Origin: Cephalotus follicularis
Taxonomy: Eukaryota > Streptophyta > Magnoliopsida > Oxalidales > Cephalotaceae
Assembly: GCA_001972305.1 (NCBI GenBank)
Contig: BDDD01000021.1
Coordinates: 62,001 to 126,000, forward strand
DNA: 64,000 nucleotides
Direction: 5' to 3'
Shown here: piece after piece, positions 53,991-64,000 of the stretch
How the letters are laid out: every line of letters starts with the position of its first letter
How positions within the stretch are numbered: position 1 is the first letter of the stretch
The notes under the pieces: model-generated
The model's input: the letters and a program-made list of their open reading frames with translations, nothing else
What the model was told of the DNA's origin: nothing
The model's database searches: none
Made by a program: the position numbers and the translations under genes

Positions 53991-56900
53991 ATGTCTGTGG
54001 ACAGGAGTTGGATAAGTAGGCAGGTTGTTCAGGAGTTACCAACGAAGGAATTTAACAGGGGTGTGCTCGCTTTCTTAGATTTTGCATTCTCAAATGAACA
54101 GTTTGTCTGGAATAGTACGATAAAATGTCCTTGTAGACGTTGCAAGTTAAAGGCGTTTGGAACTCAATCTGAAGTGCGGTTACAATTGTTGAAGAACAGT
54201 TTCACCCTCCATTAGACGTTGTGGGATCAACATGGGGAAAGGAGGGAACGCTGTCGGGCTGCAGTGGAGCAGCCAGACCCCTCGGGTCCTAGAAATCCTT
54301 TTGTTTATCTCGTAATGGATGTCGGGGGGTTCGAGTTTGATACTCATGAACATGACGAGACGGCCAATGAACTTCCAAATCCCAATGCAAAGAAGTTCTA
54401 TGACCTGATTAAGGATGCGGATGAACCGTTGTGTAATGGCTGTAAAAAACACACCAAACTGTCTATGATGACGCGACTCATGAATTTCAAGTCCAAGTAT
54501 AGGATTCCTAACGAAGGGGCTAAGGAAATTCTTTAGATCGTTAAGAGAGGAATGAGTGAGGATGAGAAGTTGTCGGAGTCTTATTATAAGCTGAAACAAA
54601 TTATGAAGACATTGGGATTAGGCTACAAAAAGATAGATGCATGTGTTAATGATTCTATGTTGTATTACGGGGATCAGCACAAGTGTGCTACAAAGTGTCC
54701 AACATGTAATCATCCTAGATTCAAACCTAGCAGTGATGGAAAGAGAAAGAAACAGGTACCTTACAATGTTTTACGTCACTTTCCAGTGGCACCAAGACTT
54801 CAGAGGTTGTTTCAATTAGACAAAACATCTGCTGAAATGAGGTGGCATAGTAAGAAAAAGGAGGATAACGACGGTGACGAAGTGGGAATGGTACACCCGG
54901 TTGACAGTGAAGCTTGGAAGCACTTTGATATTACTTTTCCATCTTTTTCTGCAGAGGTTGGCAATGTTAGAATAGGAATAGCAACGGACGGGTTTTTTTC
55001 CTTTTGGGGTTAGTAGTAGTGTTTACTCATGCTGGCCTGTTTTTATTTTCCCATACAATCTTCCACATTGGTTGTGTATGACGAAGCCATTCATGTTATT
55101 GTCCTTGCTTATACCTAGACCAAAAAGCCTAAGGAAAGATATTGATGTGTTTCTGCATCCACTCGTTGACGAGTTGAAGATGTTGTGGGAAACTAGAGTT
55201 GAAACCTATGATGCATCGTGCAAGAAAAACTTTCATATGAGGGCAGCTTTAATGTGGACGATTAGTGACTTTCCTGCCTATTGAATGCTATCAGGCTGGA
55301 GTACTCATGGTCATTTGGCATGCCCCTACTGCATGGGTCAGACATAAATGTTCGTGGTTTGATTATCATCGACAATTGTTGCCCACAGACCACCAATTTA
55401 GAAGATACAATAAAAATTCTTGAAGGGTCGACGGGTGACCGAGGTGGGTGTGGAGAGGTTATCAGGGGAAGAGGTAGAGGATCAACTCTCCGAGTTGAAT
55501 GAAGTGGTGTTAGGAAAAGGTGTACCAACTAGTAAGATTCTTGGGTTCGGGAGAGTACACAATTGGACTAAGCGAAGTATCTTTTTCGAACTTCCTTATT
55601 GGAGTAAAGTACTAGTCAGACACAAGTTGGACGTGATGCACATCGAGAACAACGTGTTTGAAAATATATTCAACACGGTCATGAATGTGAAGGGAAAATC
55701 CAAGGACCGCGTACAAGCTCAACTTGATCTGAAAGAGTTGAGAATAAGACCTGAACTGCATGCAGAAGATGTGGATGGGCGGTTAATATTGCCACCAGCA
55801 AAATATTCACTGAATAGTGAATAGGTCAGACAAGTTTGTGAATGGATGACAAAGATCAGGTTTCCGGATGGATACGCCTCAAACATATCTCGGTGTGTGA
55901 ATGTTTCAGAATGTAAGGTTTCGGGATTGAAGAGCCATGATTGCCATGTCTTCATGCAGAGGCTTCTTCCAATTGCATTTTCTGAGATCCTGCTTAGAAA
56001 TATCATTGAGGTGTTGGCCGAGGTCAGTGAACTTTTTCTGAATATATGCTCCACATCGAACAGCGCTGCGAAGATGGACTTGCTCCAGAGTTACACTGTG
56101 CAAACAATTTACAAAATGGAGAAGATATTTCCTCCATCGTTTTTTGATTCGATGGAACATCTTCTTGCCCACCTAGCTTACGAAGAGAAAGTATGTGGGC
56201 CGGTTCATAATACATGGATGTATCCCATTGAGAGGTATAGTTATTCGTTGTTTCTCTTTCTGAAAATGTTCATCTCTTTGTCATGCATTCTAATTACATA
56301 TTTTATTACAAAGAGCTGTTTGATCTGAAAAAGATGATCAAGAACAAAGCTCGGGTCGAAGGGTCGATCGCCGAGGCATACATTGTTCGCGAGTTGACAA
56401 CGTTTTGTTCATATTATTTCGAACATGATGTCCCGACAAGGCTGAATAGACCTGAGAGAAACTGGTATGGGGGCGCCGTTGCAAGTAAAGGATCGCTATC
56501 CATATTTACTCATCCTGTAAAGCAATGGGCAAGACCGAGAACAGACATATGACAAACAAGGAATACGAGGCTGCATATTTGTACATCCTTCTGAACTGCG
56601 ATGAAGTCAGCACTCCGGTTGAGTAAGTATAAATATATATTGTACTAAGTTTATACTTTATTTATAAGAATTATCCAATTAGAACGTATATCACTTATAT
56701 TCTTTGTTGTAGTGAGTACGAACAACTAGTCAACGAATTAAACCCTAACATTACCCCCAAACAAATTGAAGAAGAATGCGATGTAGACTTTGTGAAATGG
56801 TTTCAAAGCCATGTAAGTAATGCCAGAATATGTCTACAAAGCATCTCTACGTTTCATGATTTTTAATTGGTGATGTTGATTTCTATGTTACGTGTGTACG

Positions 56901-57712
56901 TTGCACACTTAATAGGTTAAGAACGACAAGGAAGTTGACGCCCGTCTACGAATTTCAGCAAGTGCACCTGCCACAAAAGTGAGGTCGTGGAAGGGGTATG
57001 TCATCAATGGGTACAAGTTTCACACTACAGATGCATCGAGGACCTCAACAACTCAAAATTGGGGTGTAATGATCAAGGGTAGCACTTGGAATGATAGTTG
57101 TAGTGACTTCTACAAAGCCTTGGTCGACGTTGTGGAGCTCGATTTCTACGGAAAAGACAACAAAGTTGTTTTATTCAAGTGTGATTGGGTTGACACTTTG
57201 GAGAGAGGTACCAGAGTGGATGAGTTTGGGATTGTTCTTCTGAACCCAGAAAAGGAACTCCCTACATATGAGCCGTTCATGCTGGCAAGTCAAGTTGTGC
57301 AGGTGTTCTACGCACCCAGCGTGTCCAACGATCGTAGGTAGAAAGGGTGGGTGACTGTGATAAAAACGAAACCTAGAAATGCCTATAGCCTTCCTGATTA
57401 TGAAGAAGAAGATGGCGATGCTTTGGGTATGGATATGACATTTCAAGAAGATGTCGTCACCGGTCCACTACGATCATTTATAGCTGATTTAAGTCCTGCA
57501 AGCGAACATTCCCTTCGAGGAGATGGGGAATGGGAGGAGGTAGTATTGCCTCCAAATGTTTGAATAAGGGATCCTACGTTAGACCACGACAATAAGGATG
57601 ATGAGGAAGATGAATGGGAAGACGATCTTTCTGACATGGATAAGGAGGACGAAGCGATGGAATGTGATTCTGATAGTCAAGATGACATGGATATTGATAG
57701 CATAGATTAAAC
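53991..57712 (+). pseudogene. CACTA transposase, TNP2 type, with introns
   Basis: The ATG at 53991 opens the transposase-associated domain (DRSWISRQ, FLDFAFSN, CPCRRCK). After stops come the TNP2 core at 54552-55830 (EMRWHSKK, DSEAWKHFDITFPSF, VRIGIATDGFFSF, then DVFLHPLVDELKMLWE, LPYWSKVLVRHKLDVMHIEN), the DUF4218 domain at about 56020-56560 (FDSMEHLLAHLAYEEKV, RVEGSIAEAYIVRELTTFCS) and the DUF4216 domain at 56979-57341 (NKVVLFKCDWVDTLERG, DEFGIVLLNPEKELPTYEPF). The gene ends with an acidic tail (DDEEDEWEDDLSDMDKED) at 57710. Introns with GT/AG ends are visible at about 56236-56310, 56623-56712 and 56813-56915. Stops near 54213, 54535, 55010, 55281 and 55822 lie within exons. It cuts and joins element ends in active relatives. 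Confidence 0.85.
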
Positions 57713-57860
57713 TGTAAGTTAATAGTGTAGTATATGTAGCAAATACTGTTTGCAATAGTATTATTAATCTTCTAATTAGGCACAACATTGTAATTTGATA
57801 ATATATAGGACAACTGTATGTAGTTTGTATCGTTTTTAAATACAGTGAGTTCTTGCAGAT

Positions 57861-59109
57861 ATGCCTCGCAAAGTCACGCATTCTTTTATTCCTGGAGATT
57901 CCACCACACCCTCCGGATCTACGCGTCCCGAGACAAACTCCATGGAGTTAAACACACGGGAGCAGGATACCGATGTTCCCAGTGCTAGTAAGGAAATTTG
58001 TTATCTCAAGATATTTGACCTTAAAATGTTTTTCGTATTGTCGAAGCTTTTTTGTTATATTTTGTTATATATGTTAATAGTGAAACGTAACCATGTTTTT
58101 GAATCAGGTTCACATCAGCGACGGATGAGGGGGGCTAGTAGGGGGGCGGACTTGCCCCCGCAGGGGGTTGAAGGTTCTAGGCATATTCGGCATATCAGTG
58201 CCAATGGGTAAGTATCTGGTAATTTAAGTATATTTTTTTAAAACTAACCTATGATGTTGGTGCTAATATTTGTTTAATTGCAGGTGTTTTGAGGAGATGG
58301 ACGTGAAGAACACCATAGCGGCCGTCATCAAGAGCATAATACTACAACCATGGACCACATGGAGGCAGTGGCCCGATTCAGAGAAGGAACTACTGTGGGA
58401 GAAGCTATTGGTGGGTAAAAATATTGCAGTTAACAATAAATATTATTCAAGATATTTTTTAAACTCGTTGTTTGACATTGATGTTTTGTAGCACTAATTC
58501 CACTTTCTGCCATCTAATGCACACACCAGGCTTCCATTCTATAGTTACGTGCAGGAGAATTACCCGAAGTGGATGCGTAACTATAGGAAGAAGGCAATGA
58601 CGGACGCTGATGAGCAGTAGATGAGCCCTGCGTGCAGGCAGCATGGCCCTGCAGAGATACCGCAGCCAGTGTGGATGAAATGGTGAACAGGTGGATGTCC
58701 GAGGATTTTCAGAAGCAGACAAGAACAAATGCCTCCAATAGGGAGAACGGAGCACACACCACCTACACTGGTAGTAGTTACACGATGGAAAGACAACTTC
58801 AGATTGGGGAGTCAGAGTCGCTCATTCACTTCACAGCCATCAAAGGCCAGCCCAGGGACCGACGCAGGTGTTCGCGAGGTCTCGGAGCTTCGCCAGCAAG
58901 TGGACCCGGTGCAGACGATGCTGGAGACTTTTATGGATCAACTGACGTGGATGATGGGGTCTCAGTCCAGACGCCCACCATTTGATCAGAGTTCACAGCG
59001 GACCCCCCCTTCCAGCCATCTCCAGACTCTGACGATAGCGATGACAAGTCATAGTTTGTTTAGTTTGACACATTTTAAGACTGCTTGTAAACGTATTACA
59101 CTTTTATAA
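57861..59109 (+). pseudogene. Second CACTA gene, plant transposase Ptta/En/Spm type, with introns
   Basis: ATG at 57861 (MPRKVTHSF). Likely exons: 57861-57990, 58108-58207 (RMRGASRGADLPPQG), 58284-58411 (EEMDVKNTIAAVIKSIILQP, WTTWRQWPDSEKELLWEKLL), then from 58492 (PFYSYVQENYPKWMRNYRKK). After a stop the Transposase_24-like block VNRWMSEDFQKQTRTNASNR continues in one frame. A frameshift leads to a C-terminal stretch with a possible short coiled coil (VREVSELRQQVDPVQTMLET). In En/Spm the partner gene encodes the subterminal-repeat binding protein; the match here is to the plant transposase family often paired with TNP2. Exon limits are approximate. Confidence 0.75.
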
Positions 59110-59289
59110 ATACACTATAAAGCTCATTTACATTGTTTTGTTAGCTTAATGTGAATGAAATGTATCGTTTAGTAGTTATGGATTGAGTCAATTACAGAAT
59201 TGTGAAATATAAACTATTGTTGTGGCTGCTGCTGAAATGAATTGCAGGTTTTGCATAGATATAAGGAATGGATTCTGGTGATATAACCA

Positions 59290-59665
59290 CCAATAGAATC
59301 TGCAGGAATTGCGAGGGCATTGCAAGGTTAATGCCCTCGCCATTTTACAGCAAATATACACGGCGAGGGTCAAAACCCTCGTCATGGTGAAGACATAGCG
59401 AGGTTTGGCAAGGGTATATGCATGTACGAGCAGATGACGGTGAGGGGGCGCTGCCCTAGCTATACCCTCCCCATGGCGAGGGCGTGAAGAGGATAGGAAT
59501 GAGGGCATGACGGTGAGGGGGATTCATCCTTGGACATACCCTCACCGTATACGGAGAGGGGACCTGACTCTCGACATACCCTCGCCCTGCCCTCGTGAAG
59601 TTGACGGCGAGGAAGAATTTGGCGAGAGTTTTTTGCCCTCGTCGTTGACCTATTTTTTAGTAATG
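59290..59665. repeat. Right subterminal repeats and terminal inverted repeat of CACTA
   Basis: More than a dozen GCGAGGGCA-related words in both orientations (for example 59309, 59333, 59361, 59478 and 59580) and the degenerate TIR at about 59648-59665. It matches the left subterminal region in motif and density and is about twice as long. Confidence 0.85.
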
Positions 59666-59980
59666 ACGGTTTGTAGAGCAGGATATCTTGTGGCAGTGAA
59701 GTTCTTTCTGTCTACCTTATTGTATAAGAGATTGTTGTATAAGAGACATATTGTATTTTCAGTTGTTGTTGACCTTCCGGCTTGTGGCCGTGCTTCAATT
59801 ATGTATTATTTATTATGGATTATGTTGGGTTCATCTATGCAGGTATTGACTAGTTGTTCAGCATGCATGATTGGATTAAAGTTTTAAATTTTTAGCGTAT
59901 TTGGGGCAAGATGCTCTGTATAGGATGGATCGTATGGACGGACCTGTCACGTGTTGGGCCATGAGGTTCGGGGCGTGACA
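59666..59980 (+). mobile_element. Right LTR of the Tekay-type element, segment 2
   Basis: Starts with the repeated ACG, matches 40108-40271 and 45972-46119 of the left LTR and ends GGGGCGTGACA at 59980. At 59839-59862 the empty site of insertion B is visible (GCAGGTATTGACTAG). Confidence 0.9.
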
Positions 59981-60570
59981 AATAATCCAATTTATTGCAT
60001 TTACCATCCGCATTTATTATGGCACGGTTAATGTATATTGTTTACATATTGTATAAATTGTATGGATTGAGGTATGTATATACCAATATGATTTACATGC
60101 ATGAGGGATAACACTAGGGTATTAGTTTACCTAAGAGAGTTGTGAGTGTTTTGAGCCTTGAGAGTTAAGACCCAGAAAAATATAAATAAAAAATTCTATT
60201 CATTTTTATTTTATTTTCTCTTATCTTCCTCTCTTTCTCTCTAGAAAACTGGCCATTCTCATCTCTCTCCACCAAAACTGAACCAAATTCATCAAGGGGA
60301 TTAAAGGAAGGTAGATTGAGGCTAGAAACTTAAGTTTCTCCTCCTATATCCATGTTTTAAAGCTTAAAATGAATTAGGTAGGATTTCTTTACCTCAAATG
60401 CATTTGGAATTGTTTTAATGATTTATAATATGCATATATTTTCATGACTTGATGAGCATGTCTGTATGTTTGAGACTAGGATCGATTAGGATGGATTAAA
60501 ACAGATTTTTCAATGAAAATGGATTTCTAGATCTAGTTTAGCCCTTTTATGATTTGGTGTGACATGATAT
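59981..60570 (+). other. LTR-like fragment flanking the big insertion
   Basis: AT-rich, with a block near 60300-60470 (GAATTAGGTAGGATTTCTTT and a GCATATATTTTCATG word) similar in style to the region after the promoter of the Tekay-type LTR (AAATTGAGGTAGGTTCTA). I infer another Tekay-like LTR that was the target of the 36-kb insertion, its start being 23741-23762. Confidence 0.35.
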
Positions 60571-61414
60571 CTTGGTATGACATCCCTAGATGGGTCTAGA
60601 TCTTGTCTTCGAAGTTTCGTTTCAAACGGATTGAAGAAATCATATGAAAATCATAAGTTAGATCAGATTGAATTGAAAACGCAAAAGTTGGCCTCTTCTT
60701 CTTCTGATCATGAGCTTCTGTTGGAGGACTTGAGGGTTTTCTTGAATGTCCATCCTTTGATCATTGACAAGGTCCTCAAGTCTGGGTCTTCTTCTGCTTC
60801 AAATCTTTAGCTTTCTAGAGGATTTTAGCTTCTTCCTCTTTATCAATCCTTTGAATCTTCTTTAAGCTCCCCGAGATCTTCTTTATCTAGTCTGTATAGG
60901 TTGCGTTAATTGAGCACGATAGTGGTCTTTGTCTGCTTTCTCTTTAGAACTGGTTGTCTGATTTACATTTTCGCGTCTACTTCATTCAAGTATGCTTTCT
61001 TTCAGAATGTTTTCTCTTTTTGTTAGGCTCTCTAGATGGTTGTAAAACACTTGATAAACTTATTAGATCTTAACACAAGTTTTGTTATAATCAAAATCAT
61101 TAGAAATATTCTTGAATTCGCATTCAATAGTATACTCAATCAAATGTCACAAATATAGTCCAAAAAAAACTAGACTATTTCATTAAATATCTCGATGAAT
61201 CTAAGAATCAAAAATATCTCAAATAGTCATTCAATTAAACCAAAAGTTGGCTAACTAGCATTCGAGTCAAATTAAAAACCAAATTTAAACCATTTTTCCA
61301 CAAACCATAGCATAAGCATAAACGGTTCAACTCGTAAAAACATATTTTAAGAAAGAAAATGTTTTTCGAATGCCAATGAAAATGAGATGCATAAAATGAG
61401 ATATTCATGTGGAG
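60571..61414 (-). other. Noncoding sequence, possibly 3' LTR end of a SIRE-like remnant
   Basis: The word CTTAACACAAGTTTTGTTATAATCAAAA at about 61066-61093 resembles the LTR end of insertion B (AACACAAATATGTTATCATCAAAA), in the same orientation relative to the ORF remnant to the right. An open stretch at 60577-60810 (78 codons) has no domain I know. Otherwise I see nothing definite. Confidence 0.3.
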
Positions 61415-62056
61415 CTAGTCTTTCATCTTGTCCTGCGCTTCCTCTTGTGAATATGTTTCCTCCTTGTCAGTTATACCAATAATTCTTTTGGTAAAGAGCT
61501 TGTTCTCCATGCGTACAAAGTTGTCGTTTATGTTATTATATATTTTCTCGAAGTTTCCTGTTGCTCTTACCTTCAAATTATGTATTCTTTCGTCAATTTT
61601 TTGCTCCAAGTCCAAGTGCATAGATTTAAAGTAATCCATGATGAAGTCCAAAGTAATTGTGGAGGATGTGCCTTCATCGAAAGACTAAGTAGGATTTATT
61701 GGAGCTTTCCTAGGAGGATTTAGTTCCATACTCTACTCATCTCCATCATTACCATCTTCATTTCTTCGCCCTGTTAAAGATCTCGCTCTTCCCCTTACAA
61801 CCCATTACCCCTCACCTTCTTTCATTCCATCCTATTTAGAGTGACAACATTGTAGACATTGCAGATATTCAATTTGTCACTGATTTTACCCGCTATTGGA
61901 ACCTCAAATCGTTTAAAATTTCTAGTAAGCACGATTCCATAGGCAATCTACCCGTCTCTTTTTTACCAGTATTTTATATGTGTCTCGAAATTAAGAGAGG
62001 GAGGTTGAAAGGTGTTCCCATAATGACATGCCACATACTATACTTCTTGGCAGCTC
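61415..62056 (-). pseudogene. Remnant of a plant transposon protein resembling the extra ORF of insertion B
   Basis: Minus strand from 62056: words resembling NLPLLISRHI, then AYGIVLTRNFKRFEVPI and NICNVYNVVTL, interrupted by stops. The 61415-61651 stretch is a Lys/Glu-rich likely coiled coil (LDLEQKIDERIHNLKVRATG). The order (domain end, acidic/charged linker, coiled-coil end) parallels the ORF at 41531-42701. It is cut at 62056 by an LTR start. Confidence 0.45.
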
Positions 62057-64000
62057 TGTGACGCCCCGAGCATGAAGGGCAAGCTCAATTCATCACCTAT
62101 TGTCCTATAACCTACTTCTTAGTATTATAGTTGGCGTATTAACATAAGTGTATCCATAAAATGTGGAGATCTTTAAAACTTTTAAGTATATCAACAGTAT
62201 GCTATCAAAGCATTCAATATCTTATACAATTTAGCAACTGAAATTTCTTCATGCAGCTTTCATACATGGTCATTTGATACTGTCAATTACAACTCAATAA
62301 TATCCTTATCAATACATATCATAATTCCTTGTCGATACATTACAATTTCTTCATAAAAATGATAATAAAATACAATGCATATCCCATGCATCCAATCATG
62401 TATAGACTCTATCCCTCATCTGCAGTTACATCAACCTTTGTGACTTACCACTGATCCCGGCTCCATGAATCAAAAATGTAAATGTCCATCCCGAAGGACG
62501 GGTCAGCCAAACGACCCAGTAAGCTAACCCCATGCATAATGGAGTGAACAAGTATCGCAAATATATGCATGACATGTTATAATGCATCAATAACAATTGT
62601 GGTCGATTATCCATATGACAATCGTTCCATACCGGTCGCATATGCGATAAGAACTAATCATAACCATCCTATCCATACATCTATCATGTAACTGATACCA
62701 TGGGTGTGAGCACACTCACATATACCTATAGAGTTTATTGGCCTCTCATGCTACTCATCAATATAGGCACCCATGGATTAGTCCATGAGAGCTCAACGTA
62801 GTGTCCAGTTGCTTATGGATTAATCCTTAGAAGCCCAATTGGATCTCATTAGTTGTCAGAGGATTAGTCCTCATGAGCACAACTAAGATTGCCTAACTGC
62901 CTATGAATTAGTCTATAGGAGCTCAGCTAAGCCTAATTTCCAATAGATTAGTCTACAGGAACCCAACTAGTACACATGTATCAACTCGTGTAATATAATG
63001 TCAGTCAAGGCAAGCAACTATATCTAGTCATAGGGGTTAGTTGAATGGGATCAACACCTCTCATAACTGACTAGAGGTTACTATGAGGTCACTTTAATAG
63101 TTTTAGCATACAAGCAGACAAGTCAATGTCTAACTCACATACAATTCCAAGCCATGAAAATCGTATCGGTCTATAGTCGATTCAACGACAAAACCATTGA
63201 AAATCGTTATGCAAATCCTCTTTGGCCGATCTACGGCAACGCCTTTAAAGAGGGGTTTACAAAGGCTATTATGTTTCCTTGAAATCCATTTGAAAACCAT
63301 GTGGCACATGTACATTCATGACCTCAAGGTAGGCGTCAATGTTTAACTCTTGAATGTTGACATCATGGGATGAATGTCGATTCCTTGAGTGCTAAACTAT
63401 CTAATTATTGTTTAGGAAGATATGCATCAACGCTTCGAAGGTGGGAGTGGACGTCGATGGTCCATAAAACCAATTCAACATCCATTAATTCTTTTCCTTT
63501 TAAAACCATATATAAAACATTAAGCTATCCTCTTAGAAGTCCTTTAAATAAGTTAAAACATGAATGTGAAGTGAGTCGATGACTAGGAGAAGTCCTCGTA
63601 TGAAAACCATGTGAGGAAAAAGCATCACTTCACATTCAAGTTAGAAAATCGTTACTTTTAAAGTCAAATTCGTTTCTTAAAGCCATTTCAAGTAAAAACT
63701 TTGAAATAATCACCACTCAATGTAAAACATGTTTCAACAAGTTAGATTAATGCCTTGGAAGGCTCACATCAAAGATTGTTCAAGGAAAAGAAGTGAAAGT
63801 CTCAAACGAGCTATTTCAGAGAAACCCTCGTAAAACGTCAAGCTTTGATCCTTTGAAATCATTTGTTTGAATACTTTGAAAAGGATGATAAAAAAATGTT
63901 TATAAAATGACATTTAAGCCTTGAAAGACTCCCGTTGAAACCGTTTGATAAAACGAGCAAAACTCGTAAATCAGCACTTTTGGGGATGAAGACAGATGCC
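62057..64000. mobile_element. Start of another Tekay-type LTR, truncated by the window end
   Basis: TGTGACGCCCCGAGC at 62057 resembles the TGTCACACCCCG and TGTAGCGCCCC LTR starts of insertions E and A. Contains a 43-bp hairpin array (62773-62970) and GTCGAC-type words near 63330-63460 (GGCGTCAATG, GCATCAACGCTTCG, GTGGACGTCGATGG). No coding domain to the window end. Assignment rests on terminus and internal style; the other end is not visible. Confidence 0.5.
62773..62970. repeat. Five 41-44-bp hairpin units
   Basis: Units at about 62773, 62815, 62858, 62902 and 62942 share a TTAG or TTAA loop with changing arms: CATGGA/TCCATG in the first, GAGGA/TCCTC in the third, TAGA/TCTA in the fifth; the second and fourth are imperfect. 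Each is followed by GAGCYCARCT-like sequence. Confidence 0.75.

Larger units (their letters stand above)
53162..59665 (+). mobile_element. CACTA (En/Spm) DNA transposon, about 6.5 kb
   Basis: Left end CACTACAAGAAAA, right end, as complement, CATTACTAAAAAA; flanked by a 3-bp duplication ACG (53159-53161, 59666-59668). Without it the host LTR sequence GGGACGGTTTGTAGAG is continuous, as in the left LTR (GGGACTGTTTGCAGAG). Inside are subterminal GCGAGGGCA-type repeats at both ends, a TNP2-type transposase gene and a second transposase-associated gene, both on the plus strand. The termini differ at 3 of the first 13 bases and the transposase has internal stops, so it is probably no longer autonomous. 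Confidence 0.92.
23763..59980 (+). mobile_element. Full-length Tekay/Del-type Ty3-gypsy element carrying four nested insertions
   Basis: LTR starts TGTAGGCC at 23763 (left) and 51061 (right). The left LTR ends GGGGCGTGATA at 46119, the right LTR ends GGGGCGTGACA at 59980. Flanks GATAA (23758-23762) and AATAA (59981-59985) are a one-mismatch target duplication. The internal part (46120-51060) has PBS, gag, PR, RT, RNase H, INT, a chromodomain-like end and a purine tract. With insertions removed the LTRs are about 2.38 and 2.41 kb. Insertions A (containing E) and B lie in the left LTR and a CACTA element in the right LTR. Confidence 0.9.

Noticed and set aside
57579..57881. Minus-strand 100-codon frame at the end of the CACTA transposase
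   Set aside because: Opposite to the clear acidic C-terminus and intergenic sequence of the CACTA genes; composition is low-complexity and no motif is visible.
60577..60810. 78-codon open frame MTSLDGSRS...
   Set aside because: No recognisable domain. It crosses from LTR-like to unclassified sequence and lacks flanking gene structure. It could be a fragment of an exon, but I cannot support that.

Overview
This window is plant nuclear DNA made almost entirely of transposable elements. I recognise no host gene, rRNA, tRNA or CRISPR array. The plant origin follows from the families present: Ty1-copia and Ty3-gypsy LTR retrotransposons of plant type (chromovirus Tekay/Del-like, TAT/Retand-like, SIRE/Maximus-like copia), initiator-tRNA-Met type primer sites, and a CACTA (En/Spm) transposon with the plant TNP2/DUF4218/DUF4216 set. 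The sequence does not let me name the species. Most coding regions carry stops and frameshifts. The clear exception is one intact 386-codon gag gene (29181-30341, minus strand).

Left block (1-21228). An antisense LTR-like stretch (about 183 to 3.4 kb) rich in minisatellites is followed by a 5'-truncated sense copia element (about 3548-8582, with a complete 3' LTR at 6865-8582). The copia LTR abuts the integrase of an antisense TAT-type gypsy element (8583-16413). That gypsy element is also split in its RT gene by a 2.7-kb solo-LTR-like insertion (10439-13151; 5-bp target duplication ATCAA). It in turn sits inside the RNase H region of a second antisense TAT-type element (16414-21228).

Middle and right block (21240-59980). 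A decayed sense gypsy element (LTR, gag, PR, partial RT; 21240 to about 23740) is followed by the dominant structure: a Tekay/Del-type gypsy element spanning 23763-59980 with both LTRs, PBS, gag, PR, RT, RNase H, INT and a chromodomain-like tail. Its left LTR is broken by two insertions: (A) a 14.3-kb non-autonomous LTR element, 24967-39237, which itself contains (E) a gag-only LTR element, 28498-33690; and (B) a SIRE-like copia element, 40272-45966, with an extra ORF downstream of pol. Its right LTR is broken by (C) a CACTA transposon, 53162-59665. For A, B, C and E a target-site duplication is readable on both sides, so the order of nesting can be read directly.

Right edge (59981-64000). 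An LTR-like fragment leads into an antisense remnant resembling the extra ORF of the SIRE-like element (61415-62056). This is cut by the start of another Tekay-type LTR (62057 to the window end).

The most unusual signals are in the LTRs. Several Tekay-type LTRs carry hairpin modules whose stems change sequence in a paired way between repeat units, and even between the two LTRs of one element. Unrelated families (a gypsy, a copia, a gag-only element) also carry clusters of a CpG-rich palindrome centred on GTCGAC.
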